Assembly: GCF_002954445.1 (NCBI RefSeq)
Contig: NZ_MQWA01000001.1
Span: 3,741,780 to 3,805,779, forward strand
DNA length: 64,000 nucleotides
Reading direction: 5' to 3'
DNA from: Rubritalea profundi
GTDB taxonomy: Bacteria; Verrucomicrobiota; Verrucomicrobiia; Verrucomicrobiales; Akkermansiaceae
Numbering within the stretch: the stretch's first letter is position 1; every line of letters starts with the position of its first letter. The notes under the pieces are model-generated. The model saw only the letters and a list, made by a program, of their open reading frames with translations. It was not told where the DNA came from and did not search any database. The position numbers and the translations under genes are program-made. Of the stretch, positions 45,801 to 55,500 are shown piece by piece.

Positions 45801-48800
45801 GTCGACTCGCGGGAAACAAACTAGGAGTCATGCTGGAACGCCCAGCTTGGCATCTACAACCGTGGAAAACTGAAGCATCTGAGTCCTACCTTTCAGAGTT
45901 GGGGGAAGGTGGGGCTGGTGGTCGTGGTCGCTTTGGATCCTTGTCACAGAAAAAATCTAGCAAGCGAGGCTCAGCTGCGAAGAACGAGGAATTTGGCTCT
46001 AGCCCAATCGAATTTCTTGAGAATCAGGCCATCGTGCTAGCGAACCTCACTGCTGATAAGGAAGGTAACTACGAACTCAATCTCGACAAACTGGCTGGTC
46101 ATATGCGAGTGGATGTCATCGTCACTCAGGGGGGAAATGTCGACAGCATGCGTATTGCCCTGCCCGAGACTGAGCTCAAAACTATCGATCTCCGCCTGGC
46201 TAAATCGTTTGACAGCTCCAAGCAATTCCGTGCTGGTGAGACCAATGCCGTGCTCAAGGCTGGCGCCTCGGCAAGTATTGAAAATGTGGTGGATGCAGAC
46301 TGGAAAGCCTACAGCACGCTCGAAGACGCCTATAGCTATTTCTTCACCCACATCAAAGACGAGCATCACTCCAAAGCATTACGCGCTATTGCTCCTATCC
46401 TCCACTGGCCAAAGTTAGATCAAGAAGATCGACTCGAGTTGCTAGAAAATGCGGGCAGCCATGAACTCCACCTCTTCATCAAGAACCGTGACCCAGAGTG
46501 GTTCCAGGCGCACGTGGCTCCGATGTTAGAGAATAAGCGTCGCAAGCAATTCTTCGATCACTACCTGCTCGACCACGATCTCTCATCCTACGCCACTGCT
46601 GGCAAATTCCACACGCTCAACACTATGGAACAAGCCTTGTTAGCCCAGAGTCTAAAGAGCGCCCCAATAGCAAAAAAACTGGAGTCCGACTACCTTCGTG
46701 TGCGTCCCGACACAGAGGCGGAGACCGAGCTCTTCACCTCCTTGCTAAAACAAGGATTCGATAGCGAACTGGATGAGGTCAAGCGAAGCGTGGCGATCGA
46801 TTCAAACGCTTTAAAGATAAGAAGAAAATTACAGAACATCATTATTCCTGTGATCGACTTTCAAGACGTCACAGTGGATCAAGCCATAGACATTCTACGC
46901 CAACGCACTAGAGAACTCGATTCCATACAGCTCGACCCTGCGAAAAAAGGAGTCAACTTTGTCGTCCGTACTCCTACTGTAATGGGCTCCGGTATTGATG
47001 ATGAAGCTGGAGAGTTTGGTGGTGCGGCTCAACCTGGCTCAAAAACCATCAGTTCACTGCAGCTGCGTAATGTGCCACTCGAAGTTGTGGTCAAACAGAT
47101 CTGTGATGTAACGCAACTACGTTACAAGGTAGAGGAACACGCCGTCATTCTCCTCCCAGCGACAGACTTTGATGACTCAGAACTCTACACTCGAAGCTTC
47201 AATGTGCCAGCAGACTTCATGGATTTGATCAGCACTGGAGGAGGTGGTGGCGGGGCTTCTGATGATCCATTCGCGGATGACGATCATGGTTCATCTGGAA
47301 TACGCGCGACTCCTCCAGTAAAATATTTACTGGAGGAGTCCGGTGTTGTGTTCCCTGAGGGTTCCACAGCTTCATTTAACCGACGCACAGGAGTACTAAC
47401 AGTCAGAAATACAGCTAATAACCTGGATATCATGGAGCAACTCACTTCATCTTTGGACGGAGCTTCATCTAATGACGGACTACTCAGCGCTCTTGGCTCA
47501 AAGGCACTTCCTCAACAGCCTAACGAGAGCCTTGAATTACCTGAAAGCGCGCTTGCGAAACGTACATCAGCTTCAAATTTTTCAGATAACTCTTCGCTAG
47601 CATTTTCCGGAGCTGCCTCTGATGATTCTGGCGGAGATAGTGGACTAGCTGCATTGGTCGACCCGTCCGCCCTACCCCACGAAACCAAAGCCTACGCTGA
47701 GAGTAATTACTACAAACGCCAAGCGAGCGACGGAGCACTAACTATCGCGCCGAATGCCTTCTGGGTGGATGTGGCGAAGTGGGATGGGAAATCCGAGTTT
47801 CTTTCACCCCGTTTTGCTGAATGCCGCGACAACGCCCATGAATCCTTGATTGCTCTAGCCTTGCTAGACTTGCCATTTGAGGCGGTGAAACCAGAGATAA
47901 CACTGGATAAATCCAACATGCGCATCACGGCAAAGCAGGCGATGTTACTCTACTACCGCGATCTCAAATCTACAAAAAAAGTGGATCTGAACAAAGGGCT
48001 GCTTAGTTCCCTACGTTATTTCCGTAGTGGCGACATTCTCAGAGAGGACGCCGACGGCAAAGTCTCGGAAAACGCCATCACTGGAAAATTCCAAATCCAC
48101 ACTCCCTACGAGGCGCACCTGACACTGACCAATCCAACAGGCGTGGCGCGTGAGGTGGATATTCTTCGCCAAATCCCAGCCGGAGCCATCCGCCTAGACA
48201 CATCCGATACCATCAGCGCCCTACGCACCACTATCGCGCCGCATGGCAGTTGGCAGCATGTCGTCCAGTTCTACTTCCCTAGTGCTGGAAGCTGGCAGCA
48301 CTATTCTCCACGGATTCATGAGGGTGCTACTTTACTGAGTCAGATGGAGGATAAAACACTGGAGGTGGCTGACACCTTGCCGGAGGAGTTTGCAAACAGC
48401 TGGGCGCAGTTGGTGGTGGAGGGTTCCAATGAGGAAATTCTCAACGCTTTAAAATCACGTCCATTGCAGTTGATAGAGATCGATTGGCTCGACGAGCACA
48501 TGGCGGAAAAGGCCTTCTACACGCCTGCTATCCAAACGCTGCAAGAGCGCATGGTCGACACCTCCGTCTTTGCTACCCAGGCAATCGAGCACCGAGATAT
48601 ACCGACCCTCACGCATTTCCTCGGCGACTCGGTGCATTGCACCAACCAATTTGGCTATTACTTTAAGAGCGAGTCGATAGACACCACTCCCTACTCCATG
48701 CGTCAGTTCGAAGACATCGAATGGCGACCGTTGATCAATGAGAGAAGTTTCCCACTGGTTACAGAAAATAGAGTCAGCAATGAGAAAGTCTGGAGTGACT

Positions 48801-49741
48801 ACCTCAGGCTACTCACCCAACTGGCATGGAAAACTGAACTAGCTAGTGAGGAGAAACTCACGCTCGCCTACCACCTCTTCCTACACGATCGTAACGACGA
48901 AGCCATCGCGCTCATAGCGGATTGCAAGCGCGATGAGACTGGGGCCAAGATGCAGTTCGATTACCTAACAAGCTACATCCATTTCCTCAAAGGTGAGCCA
49001 GCCAAAGCGAAAGAAATCGCACAAATCTGGCTCAAGTCAGCCAAGGCTCCGTGGCTCCAGCGTTTCTCAGATATTGCGACGCAGGCGGACCAGATTTCCA
49101 ATGCTGCCTTGCTCAAACCGCATGAGGTAAACCAACATGCAGATCGCTTCTGGTCAGCCTCATTGAGTAAAGGTAACACGCTAAGAATCGAGCATAAACA
49201 AATGGAAGACGTTGTGGTACAGATCTACCCAGTCGACCTCGAATTTCTCTTTTCTAACGCACCCTTCCTCGGCTCTAACGATGCCAGCTACAAAGCTCTC
49301 CGCCCCTTACAGGAATTTGTAGTAAAGCTGGATGAAGAAAAATCTACCACTGAATTCAAGCTCCCTGAGTCCTACCAATCTGGTAACCGCTTGTTAGTGA
49401 TCGATGATGGTGAGAAGGAATGGCTCCACCCACTGCAGAGCACTAAGCTGAGCACCACGATCAATAGTGCCAGCGGGATGCTCCAGTCCCTCTCCCAAGG
49501 AAAACCGATGCCGCGCTGCTACGTCAAGGTCTACGCTCTAACCAAAGACGGTTCTGTAAACTTCTTTAAAGACGGCCACACCGACCTGCGTGGGATGTTT
49601 GACTACCGTAGCCACAACGTCCACGCACCAGCAGACGTTCAGAGCTTTGCGCTGTTCATCAGCCACCCAGAGCTCGGCAGTATTACTAAGATCATCGGGG
49701 ACGCTAGACCGAACGAGAATTTACATCCTCCTCTAGATTAG
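42821..49741 (+). CDS. Giant macroglobulin-like secreted protein with secretin-type N domain
   Basis: The 2306-residue product has a signal peptide (residues 1-19, ending SSALA). A helical N-terminal part (about 20-400) is followed by MG-type beta domains (about 400-1120), including GHPLKGVQVYVGG with VSDDDGLVQMPY. A Gly-rich hinge (about 1026-1060) leads into LTADKEGNYELNLDKLAG, matching the macroglobulin segment after a bait region. Where a thioester domain is expected there is none. Residues about 1339-1546 instead resemble a secretin/STN-type N domain (IIPVIDFQDVTVDQAIDILR, LQLRNVPLEVVVKQICD), with a Gly/Asp-rich linker. A long tail with MG-like and TPR-like parts ends the protein. It is encoded 61 bases before an ABC ATPase in a co-directional run with a thioester macroglobulin and pbpC, suggesting an envelope role. 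Confidence 0.75.
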   Translation: MNIRVLAAFTALLSSSALADFQSPLDEQWVLSKDKAIFLKTLTPGTDNHFFYHALHQQQSGQTELFRKTMADWRGLHKSGAIPGPRAAQLLNRQTLLDYEAGVTGANEALRKVFGLSQPKARTDLAERKELPSILDAEAISNDAFVKELGLITEIRRIKSASKRQLLRLAAEDKKRPKLSRDIFLRRIDHAGLPNIEKLILANFKESRPLPISQISCAKNLSRSQLQSLADIEPDLLNDRSFVGLIIQSMQPEDRSIFKRNPEKHLAWLVKLDGFTRTLSPSHNSLKAHVLYHRLRIASEVDQFPSKTFVRYLNLPRRKTPIWSKHAVDTKHPGVSFNQSFYKYTECAPIGNELKLIEKFLDNNLVEAAQQELLAKYFDAQYFKERTSRSQLLAGVDSDKLDHPLSATDYEVLRDLKELSIADSTSRQWSHDSLVKLNVDLKNVDNLTVSIYALDSLRYTKETGKEIGHELDLSSMIPNTSRTIETKESPFLRHRKVIELPELSNVGSWMVELHGNGQRVTALIHKGEIHHCVRDTGDGQEVFVSDFEGHPLKGVQVYVGGKQWVSDDDGLVQMPYSPNVSRTNMRLHLASEDRENGITRVVKLNRRGAATSLEIASISHPEQWLADQKATFYYKPSFLVNGKSGSLDRIESSQVILSATLRDGQEIELVRKSIKLSSNDFLPLSFTVPQSLFQLKIEVTSTLKPIAGRETPKVSATKQLVVTPAPDANTLVYPYFYQEGEKWFIQCLGRNGEPWPNFTVSAQFNHLDFNQEIRHELKTDDNGVIDLGELRDITHVSVLTYIKSPAAKLDLTVQEDNLALADYYPAGEEIECFLNHVSPLNPYDYSLRGAGSDKKDYFSALSLKGNKLSCGQLAAGKYILKTPHSPAQQFEILDANTHGQWLTLQGQAVELPPKKAAQISKVTHSEGKLKIKLSHSGPYTRIHLIASQFTETTNPYQPALPKTLGQAHFGFGFIPSIYSNGGTLSGEHQYILSRRLAGNKLGVMLERPAWHLQPWKTEASESYLSELGEGGAGGRGRFGSLSQKKSSKRGSAAKNEEFGSSPIEFLENQAIVLANLTADKEGNYELNLDKLAGHMRVDVIVTQGGNVDSMRIALPETELKTIDLRLAKSFDSSKQFRAGETNAVLKAGASASIENVVDADWKAYSTLEDAYSYFFTHIKDEHHSKALRAIAPILHWPKLDQEDRLELLENAGSHELHLFIKNRDPEWFQAHVAPMLENKRRKQFFDHYLLDHDLSSYATAGKFHTLNTMEQALLAQSLKSAPIAKKLESDYLRVRPDTEAETELFTSLLKQGFDSELDEVKRSVAIDSNALKIRRKLQNIIIPVIDFQDVTVDQAIDILRQRTRELDSIQLDPAKKGVNFVVRTPTVMGSGIDDEAGEFGGAAQPGSKTISSLQLRNVPLEVVVKQICDVTQLRYKVEEHAVILLPATDFDDSELYTRSFNVPADFMDLISTGGGGGGASDDPFADDDHGSSGIRATPPVKYLLEESGVVFPEGSTASFNRRTGVLTVRNTANNLDIMEQLTSSLDGASSNDGLLSALGSKALPQQPNESLELPESALAKRTSASNFSDNSSLAFSGAASDDSGGDSGLAALVDPSALPHETKAYAESNYYKRQASDGALTIAPNAFWVDVAKWDGKSEFLSPRFAECRDNAHESLIALALLDLPFEAVKPEITLDKSNMRITAKQAMLLYYRDLKSTKKVDLNKGLLSSLRYFRSGDILREDADGKVSENAITGKFQIHTPYEAHLTLTNPTGVAREVDILRQIPAGAIRLDTSDTISALRTTIAPHGSWQHVVQFYFPSAGSWQHYSPRIHEGATLLSQMEDKTLEVADTLPEEFANSWAQLVVEGSNEEILNALKSRPLQLIEIDWLDEHMAEKAFYTPAIQTLQERMVDTSVFATQAIEHRDIPTLTHFLGDSVHCTNQFGYYFKSESIDTTPYSMRQFEDIEWRPLINERSFPLVTENRVSNEKVWSDYLRLLTQLAWKTELASEEKLTLAYHLFLHDRNDEAIALIADCKRDETGAKMQFDYLTSYIHFLKGEPAKAKEIAQIWLKSAKAPWLQRFSDIATQADQISNAALLKPHEVNQHADRFWSASLSKGNTLRIEHKQMEDVVVQIYPVDLEFLFSNAPFLGSNDASYKALRPLQEFVVKLDEEKSTTEFKLPESYQSGNRLLVIDDGEKEWLHPLQSTKLSTTINSASGMLQSLSQGKPMPRCYVKVYALTKDGSVNFFKDGHTDLRGMFDYRSHNVHAPADVQSFALFISHPELGSITKIIGDARPNENLHPPLD

Positions 49742-49802
49742 TGAGCCATTGCCTTATTTTGTCCTAACACTCCCCATCAAATCATGGTAGAACTTACTTT
49801 CT

Positions 49803-50795
49803 ATGCCTGCCACATCGGAAAGATCAATGGAGCAAACGGGGCCCCCGCTGATGGAGCCCCCCGCCATCTCCATACAGGATCTTAGGATCGACTACGGTTC
49901 ACACCTCGCGGTGGACAACATGAACCTCGATATACCCAAGGGGATCATCTATGGATTAGTCGGTCCAAATGGTGCGGGAAAGACCTCCACCTTCAAAGCT
50001 CTCGCCTCCCTTCTCAAGCCCACGATTGGTAAAATATTCATCGATGGCCACGACATCGTCACCCATCAGAGACTCGCGCAGTCCAACATTGGCTACATGC
50101 CTGACATGGCTCCCGTGGCATCCGATCTGAAAGTCTGGGAATTCCTCGATATGTTTGCTGGCGCACATGGGCTGAGCGGGAGTGAAAAATCGACGAGAAT
50201 CGATGAATGCATCGCGATGGTAAACCTCCACTCAGAGTACCATGCCATGTGTAACTCACTTTCTCGCGGCATGATGCAAAGGCTCGTGTTAGCCAAGACC
50301 ATGCTCCATCGTCCACGTCTACTCATCCTCGATGAACCAGCGAGTGGGATGGACATCAAATCAAGGGTCGGTCTGCGTCAGATACTCAGAAACCTTTGTA
50401 AAGAAGGCTCCACCGTACTTATCAGCTCGCACATTCTGCCCGAACTCACTGAAATGTGTGACATGCTGGGGATTCTACACCGAGGGAAATTACTCGACTC
50501 TGGCAGCGTCCATGGAGTGCTTCACAGAATGACTGGATTGCTCCCCGAAATTCAAATCCGTCTAGCAGTCCCGCCAGGTATGCACTGGAAAGAGTGGCTC
50601 GCTGAGCAAGATTTCGTCTCCAACATCATGGGCCAAGATGTCAAAAAATACAGCTTCCACTATGAAGGTGAAGATGACGACCTAGCCGAACTTCTACAGA
50701 AAATGGTGGCAGCCGGCTACCTCGTTTGCCGCGTTTCTGAACGCAAACGAAGCCTAGAAGAAATCCTCCTCGATTTAGAATACGACGGTCACTAA
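49803..50795 (+). CDS. ABC transporter ATP-binding protein
   Basis: This 330-residue cytoplasmic ATPase energises an ABC transporter. It has Walker A GPNGAGKTSTFKAL, the signature-like NSLSRGMMQRLVLAKTM, Walker B RLLILDEPASGMD and the H-loop in ISSHILPE. The additional C-terminal 80 residues are typical of ABC-2/CcmA-type ATPases. It starts 61 bases after the giant protein and ends 20 bases before the permease, so these form an exporter pair. The substrate is unknown, but its position between two macroglobulin-like genes hints at envelope work. The first 20 residues are proline-rich, and an internal start (residue 9 or 17) is possible. Confidence 0.9.
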   Translation: MPATSERSMEQTGPPLMEPPAISIQDLRIDYGSHLAVDNMNLDIPKGIIYGLVGPNGAGKTSTFKALASLLKPTIGKIFIDGHDIVTHQRLAQSNIGYMPDMAPVASDLKVWEFLDMFAGAHGLSGSEKSTRIDECIAMVNLHSEYHAMCNSLSRGMMQRLVLAKTMLHRPRLLILDEPASGMDIKSRVGLRQILRNLCKEGSTVLISSHILPELTEMCDMLGILHRGKLLDSGSVHGVLHRMTGLLPEIQIRLAVPPGMHWKEWLAEQDFVSNIMGQDVKKYSFHYEGEDDDLAELLQKMVAAGYLVCRVSERKRSLEEILLDLEYDGH

Positions 50796-50815
50796 CCACC
50801 TTCGACCCACTAATC

Positions 50816-52480
50816 ATGTCCGACAAAGTACAAGCTGAAAGACTCAAGGCCCTGCCTCAATGTTGGGAACTATGGAGGAATCCTATTTTCCACCGCTATC
50901 GACGCTCGCGCTTACGTCTTAGTTCGTTGATCACGGGAGTTTTACTCTATGGAGGCACCTCCCTGTTATTCTACCTCATGGCACTAGGCTTCACCGTCAC
51001 TCAGACGGACTTACCCTTTGAGCAAACTGCTGTCTATCCGTTCGGATTCTTGGTTTTACTTCAGATCTTCATCCTCAACTTCGTAGGAACTGGGGAAGTC
51101 GCAGCAGGCATGGCTAGAGAATCTGTAGATGAAGTCCTTACTTACCAGCGACTTACTCCTCTCGGTCCCGCCACCAAAATCATAGGTTACCTCTTTGGGC
51201 TTCCGGTGAGACAATTCTATCACTTCATCCTCACCCTCCCCGTCACTGTCATCATCATAGTCACGGGTCAAATCCCAGCCGAGATATGGATTCCCATTTA
51301 TGCTGTGCTCTTCACCTCTACCTTTATGTTCTACCTGTTAGCCATGTCGGTGGGATTCATTATGGGAAAACGCTTTTCCGCGCTTATCTCCCAGGGCTTG
51401 GTTGCTCTGCTTTATTTCGCTCTCCCCCAGCTCTCAAATTTCGGATTCATCATCTTCGAATACTTTACGATTCGCCCCGCACTTTTCGCAGCTGCTAATA
51501 AAATGCTGCCTAAGATAAAGATGTTTGAGCATGACCAATACGCGTTATTCTATAATTGGGAGATCTCTCACACCATCTATAGTATCGTGCTGCAATGTCT
51601 GATTGGCTGGGTATTCTACAGCCTCATGCTGCGCCGCTGGCGGCTAGAAAGCTCTCACCTCCTCAGTAAGGTTCAATGTGTGGCAACCGTCATCATCCTT
51701 CACGTCATCATCCTCGGAGGAGTTTGGGCGAACACCTCTAACGGATCCATGCTTGATGTAAAAATCCAGGCGAGGACACCAGAGATGGCAGTCCTCCAAC
51801 AAACGATATCTGAAAATGTAGAGCTCATTGCAGCAACCGTTCTCTCGCTCTACGGGCTGATCGGTTTCTCCTTCGCTATACTACTTCAATACATCTACAC
51901 CCCAGATAAATTCCGCTACCTCGCGGGGCTGCGTGAGCGCAAAAACCAAGCTCGAACTCCCTACGCTGTCCTATCGGACTCAGCCAGCGGCATCCCCACT
52001 AGCGTACTCATCACAGTTATTACCACGGTAGCCTGGCTGGTATACAGCGAGCACCTTTCGAGGTCACCTGAAGTCGCTGAATTCATAGCTGGAGAATCAT
52101 GGGCACCTGTAGATTACATGCTCATCGCCGTCTCTGTCACGACTCTGCTCGCTCACGGGTTTTCACTCGAGTATCTCGGCAAAAAACTCACCGCCACGAT
52201 TGCCTGCTTCACGTGGGTCATCCCCTTAGCTGTCGCGCTTTTGCTTTCTACATGGAGTTTTGGAGAAAAAGCATCGGGCTTTATTTATGGCTTCTCACCT
52301 TTATCAATGAATTTTTCTCCAGGCTACATCATGGCGAGTGTTCATAACGCCGAAGACCCCACCCTCTTCATCTATGGGTGTAAGCTCGGCATCCTGTTCT
52401 ACTTGGTTATATGCCTCTATTGCCTCAGTAGGATCATCCTTCGTCACAAGCACTACATGCTACTTCGTGATAGTGTCTAA
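50816..52480 (+). CDS. ABC transporter permease (ABC-2-like), polytopic
   Basis: The 554-residue membrane protein has about twelve hydrophobic segments in two groups: about 40-240 and 290-550. The first set includes ITGVLLYGGTSLLFYLMALG and VYPFGFLVLLQIFILNFVGT, and a conserved soluble stretch EVAAGMARESVDEVLTYQRL with TPLGPATKIIGYLFG. This arrangement matches the membrane part of ABC exporters whose ATPase is encoded just upstream. The middle soluble region (about 300-360) is non-conserved. It is followed 100 bases later by the thioester macroglobulin gene. The transported molecule cannot be deduced. Confidence 0.8.
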   Translation: MSDKVQAERLKALPQCWELWRNPIFHRYRRSRLRLSSLITGVLLYGGTSLLFYLMALGFTVTQTDLPFEQTAVYPFGFLVLLQIFILNFVGTGEVAAGMARESVDEVLTYQRLTPLGPATKIIGYLFGLPVRQFYHFILTLPVTVIIIVTGQIPAEIWIPIYAVLFTSTFMFYLLAMSVGFIMGKRFSALISQGLVALLYFALPQLSNFGFIIFEYFTIRPALFAAANKMLPKIKMFEHDQYALFYNWEISHTIYSIVLQCLIGWVFYSLMLRRWRLESSHLLSKVQCVATVIILHVIILGGVWANTSNGSMLDVKIQARTPEMAVLQQTISENVELIAATVLSLYGLIGFSFAILLQYIYTPDKFRYLAGLRERKNQARTPYAVLSDSASGIPTSVLITVITTVAWLVYSEHLSRSPEVAEFIAGESWAPVDYMLIAVSVTTLLAHGFSLEYLGKKLTATIACFTWVIPLAVALLLSTWSFGEKASGFIYGFSPLSMNFSPGYIMASVHNAEDPTLFIYGCKLGILFYLVICLYCLSRIILRHKHYMLLRDSV

Positions 52481-52580
52481 CCCACCCCAAAAAAACTAAT
52501 TGCAGCTTTTTTAACATTTAGTGTAATTTATTTGAACTCCAGCCACGTATCTAAAGTTTAGAACAAACCATCAAAGTGCC

Positions 52581-55500
52581 ATGAAAACCCTCCTCCTAGC
52601 CACCCTGTTATCAGCACCGATCGTCTGGGCGCAGCCGATCCTAAATCTCAGTTCCACTGAGCTCCTACCAGAAACCCGCTACGAACTCATCTTTGAGCAA
52701 TCGGTGGTAAGTAAGGATCAACTCAACCAACCACAAGCGAATGCTTACCTAAAAATAAGTCCTCAGCTAAAAGGTGAAATCGTCTGGACCCAGCGGAACA
52801 TCGCCCAGTTTCTCCCCAGCGAGGCTCCAAAATTAGGCACAAACTACACCTTTAGTACCACGCGTGGAATCAACTACGAAAATGGCAAGGCCATTCCTAC
52901 GGTGAAGCTTAAGACCACTTCCTCACCTGACTTTAAAACCACCTACCACAGGCGTTACAGTAAGAAGAACAACCGGATGCCCTATAGCTATTTGCGTTTC
53001 AATGACGACATCAAGCAAAGCAAGGTCCAAACCAAATTTTACTACATCAACAAAGAAGGCACAGCGACACCTGCTGCAGTAAGACAAGCTGAGTGGGCTG
53101 ACCTAGAAAGCACCTACTACATAAAACCTAGTTGGCAGCAAAGGTTTAAAAATATTCTCAATAAACGTGGCGGCATCGATGTTGAAAGCACTACTGAGTG
53201 GGCTAAAAATAAATCCATTTCTAACGGACTCATAATCACTCCAAAATACCCACTTTCAATCGGCGAAGATTGGGCCTTGGTGATGAAGAAAAACACACCC
53301 AACGCATCAGCCTCAGACAAAACAAAAGCTGATGGGAACTACCACATCTGGGACATTGATCCATTCGATATTGACAAAATCATTCCAGCTGTGATCGCAG
53401 ATAAAGCGCGCTCGATATATGTCGAATTTAGTACCGACTTGCCTGAAGAGTTAGACCTCGAACTTCTTAAAGAAGTTGTGCATGTTCACCCGATTCCAAA
53501 GAACCTATCATTTAAGCGCCGCTACAATGACACCCTCCAAATAACTGGTGATTTCCAGCAGCGAAATGACTGGAAAGTGACTGTCGACAAAGAATTTGAA
53601 GCCCGCAATGGATTGATGCTCGGCACCCCACTGACCAAAGATATAAAATTCCACTATGTCCCCTCTGGAGTCGCCATGGCTAGTTACGATTCCGCCCAAC
53701 TGGCAAAAGGCGACAGATCATTCAAAATCAATACAGTCAACATGCGTGAAGTGCGGGTGCAGATAAAATCACTTCACAACGAGCAAGCCATCCGAGCAAC
53801 TCAAGGGTACCGCCACTACTCAGGCAATGGTCCCAACTACAACGACATCAAGGATACTGCTCCGCTGCCCTTCGAACTCATCAGTGGAACTACAGTCTAC
53901 GACGAAGTCATCACACTCGATAACGCGGTAGACACATCTAGAGACATCCACCTCTCGTGGAATAAGATTCTTCCTAATAAATTACGTAATGCCACGTTGT
54001 TCATTTCAGTCACGGGACAGCCCAAGGCTAGGCTCGACAGGAAAGCTTCACTCAAGCGCCGTGTCCAGTCGCTCGTTCAACTCACCGACATCGGGCTAGC
54101 GTGGAAACTCAATGGCGCGAAAGCCTGGGTTTATGCTTACTCGTTAGAAACTGGAAAACCATTGAGTGGAGTTGAACTCAGCATGTATGGAGAAGACGCC
54201 AGCAAGCTCCATTCAGCTACGACCGATGCACAAGGCCTCGCTGTCGCTGATTGTTCGAAAGGTGATCGTCATCTCATGGCTCGGACTAGTGATGATCAGT
54301 TTTCTGTGACATTTGACAATTCACTCTCGACTGTATCGATGTGGCGGTTCCCTGTCGATTTCACCTGGAACTCTAGTGACGACTGGCAACACAAAGTCAT
54401 GCTCTTCACCGACCGAAATCTTTATCGCCCTGGCGCGACTGTGCGGCTCAAAGGAATTGTGCGAGAGTACAATGACAATGCGATCCGTAAGAGTGGCCAG
54501 ACCTCTATGCGTCTTTCAATCAGAGATCCCAGGAACAAAGAGATCGCCACATCCGACCTCAGCATCAGCAAAGCTGGTGGATTTGACCATAGCTTCACTC
54601 TGCCCGTTGGACTCGTCGGCCAGTTCACTCTGCGCTGCGCACTCACCGGTGAAGGAATCGAAGGCGACAACGCCTTCAGCCATCGATTCCAAGTCCAAGA
54701 TTTCCGCCGCAATGCCTTTGAACTCAAACCCAACCTCCCAGCTCCAGCCAACGCGGATAAGGATGTCCAGTTTGATATCGAAGCCAAATACTACCAAGGC
54801 ACACCGGTGGCCGAGGGCACACTCCATTGGTATGCGTCCTCATCGAAAATAGGGTTCTACCCAGAAAAGTTTCGCGACTTCCAATTTGGTGACCACCGCG
54901 ACTACGACCCCTACTATTGGAGCCACTACTTTGGCTACGGTGACGCAAATAGGTTTCGCGACACCCAACAATCCAATGGCACAACTACCCTCACTAGTGA
55001 AGGAACAGCATCGATCACAGCTGCTATTCCCCAGATCGAATTCCCTGCACCTCAGCACATCAGCATCACTGGTGAAGTCACCGACTCACGCGACCAAACG
55101 CTTTCTTGCGTCCGCAGCACCACCTATTTCCCCTCTGACTATTTCATCGGCATACAGAGAAGTGACGCCCTAATTCGCGTCGGCAACCAGAAAAAACTCA
55201 ACATCGTCGCAGTCAACACCAAGGGTGAATACCTCGATGAAACTCAGACTATCGAGATAGAAATCGAACGTGAATACTACGAATCAGTTAAGATTTTAGC
55301 TAAGGATGGAACCACCCGGACACACAACGAAAAACGCAGCGAAAAAATCAGCACCGAGTCCTTTCAGTTGATTGCGGGAAAACCTAGCCCGTATGCGTTT
55401 AGCCCAGAGAAATCGGGCCGCTACATTTTCACACTCAATGGCACTGACGGCCAAGGCCATACTACCCGCACCGCGTCCAGATACTACGTCTACGGTAGTC

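Noticed and set aside
52581-52650. Lipoprotein signal on the thioester macroglobulin
   Set aside because: No cysteine follows the hydrophobic core within the expected window; the sequence ends in a signal-peptidase-I-type site instead.
54313-54852. 179-codon plus-strand frame inside the thioester macroglobulin gene
   Set aside because: Out-of-frame overlap with a clearly conserved coding sequence; composition is Ser/Pro/Thr-rich as expected for a shadow frame.
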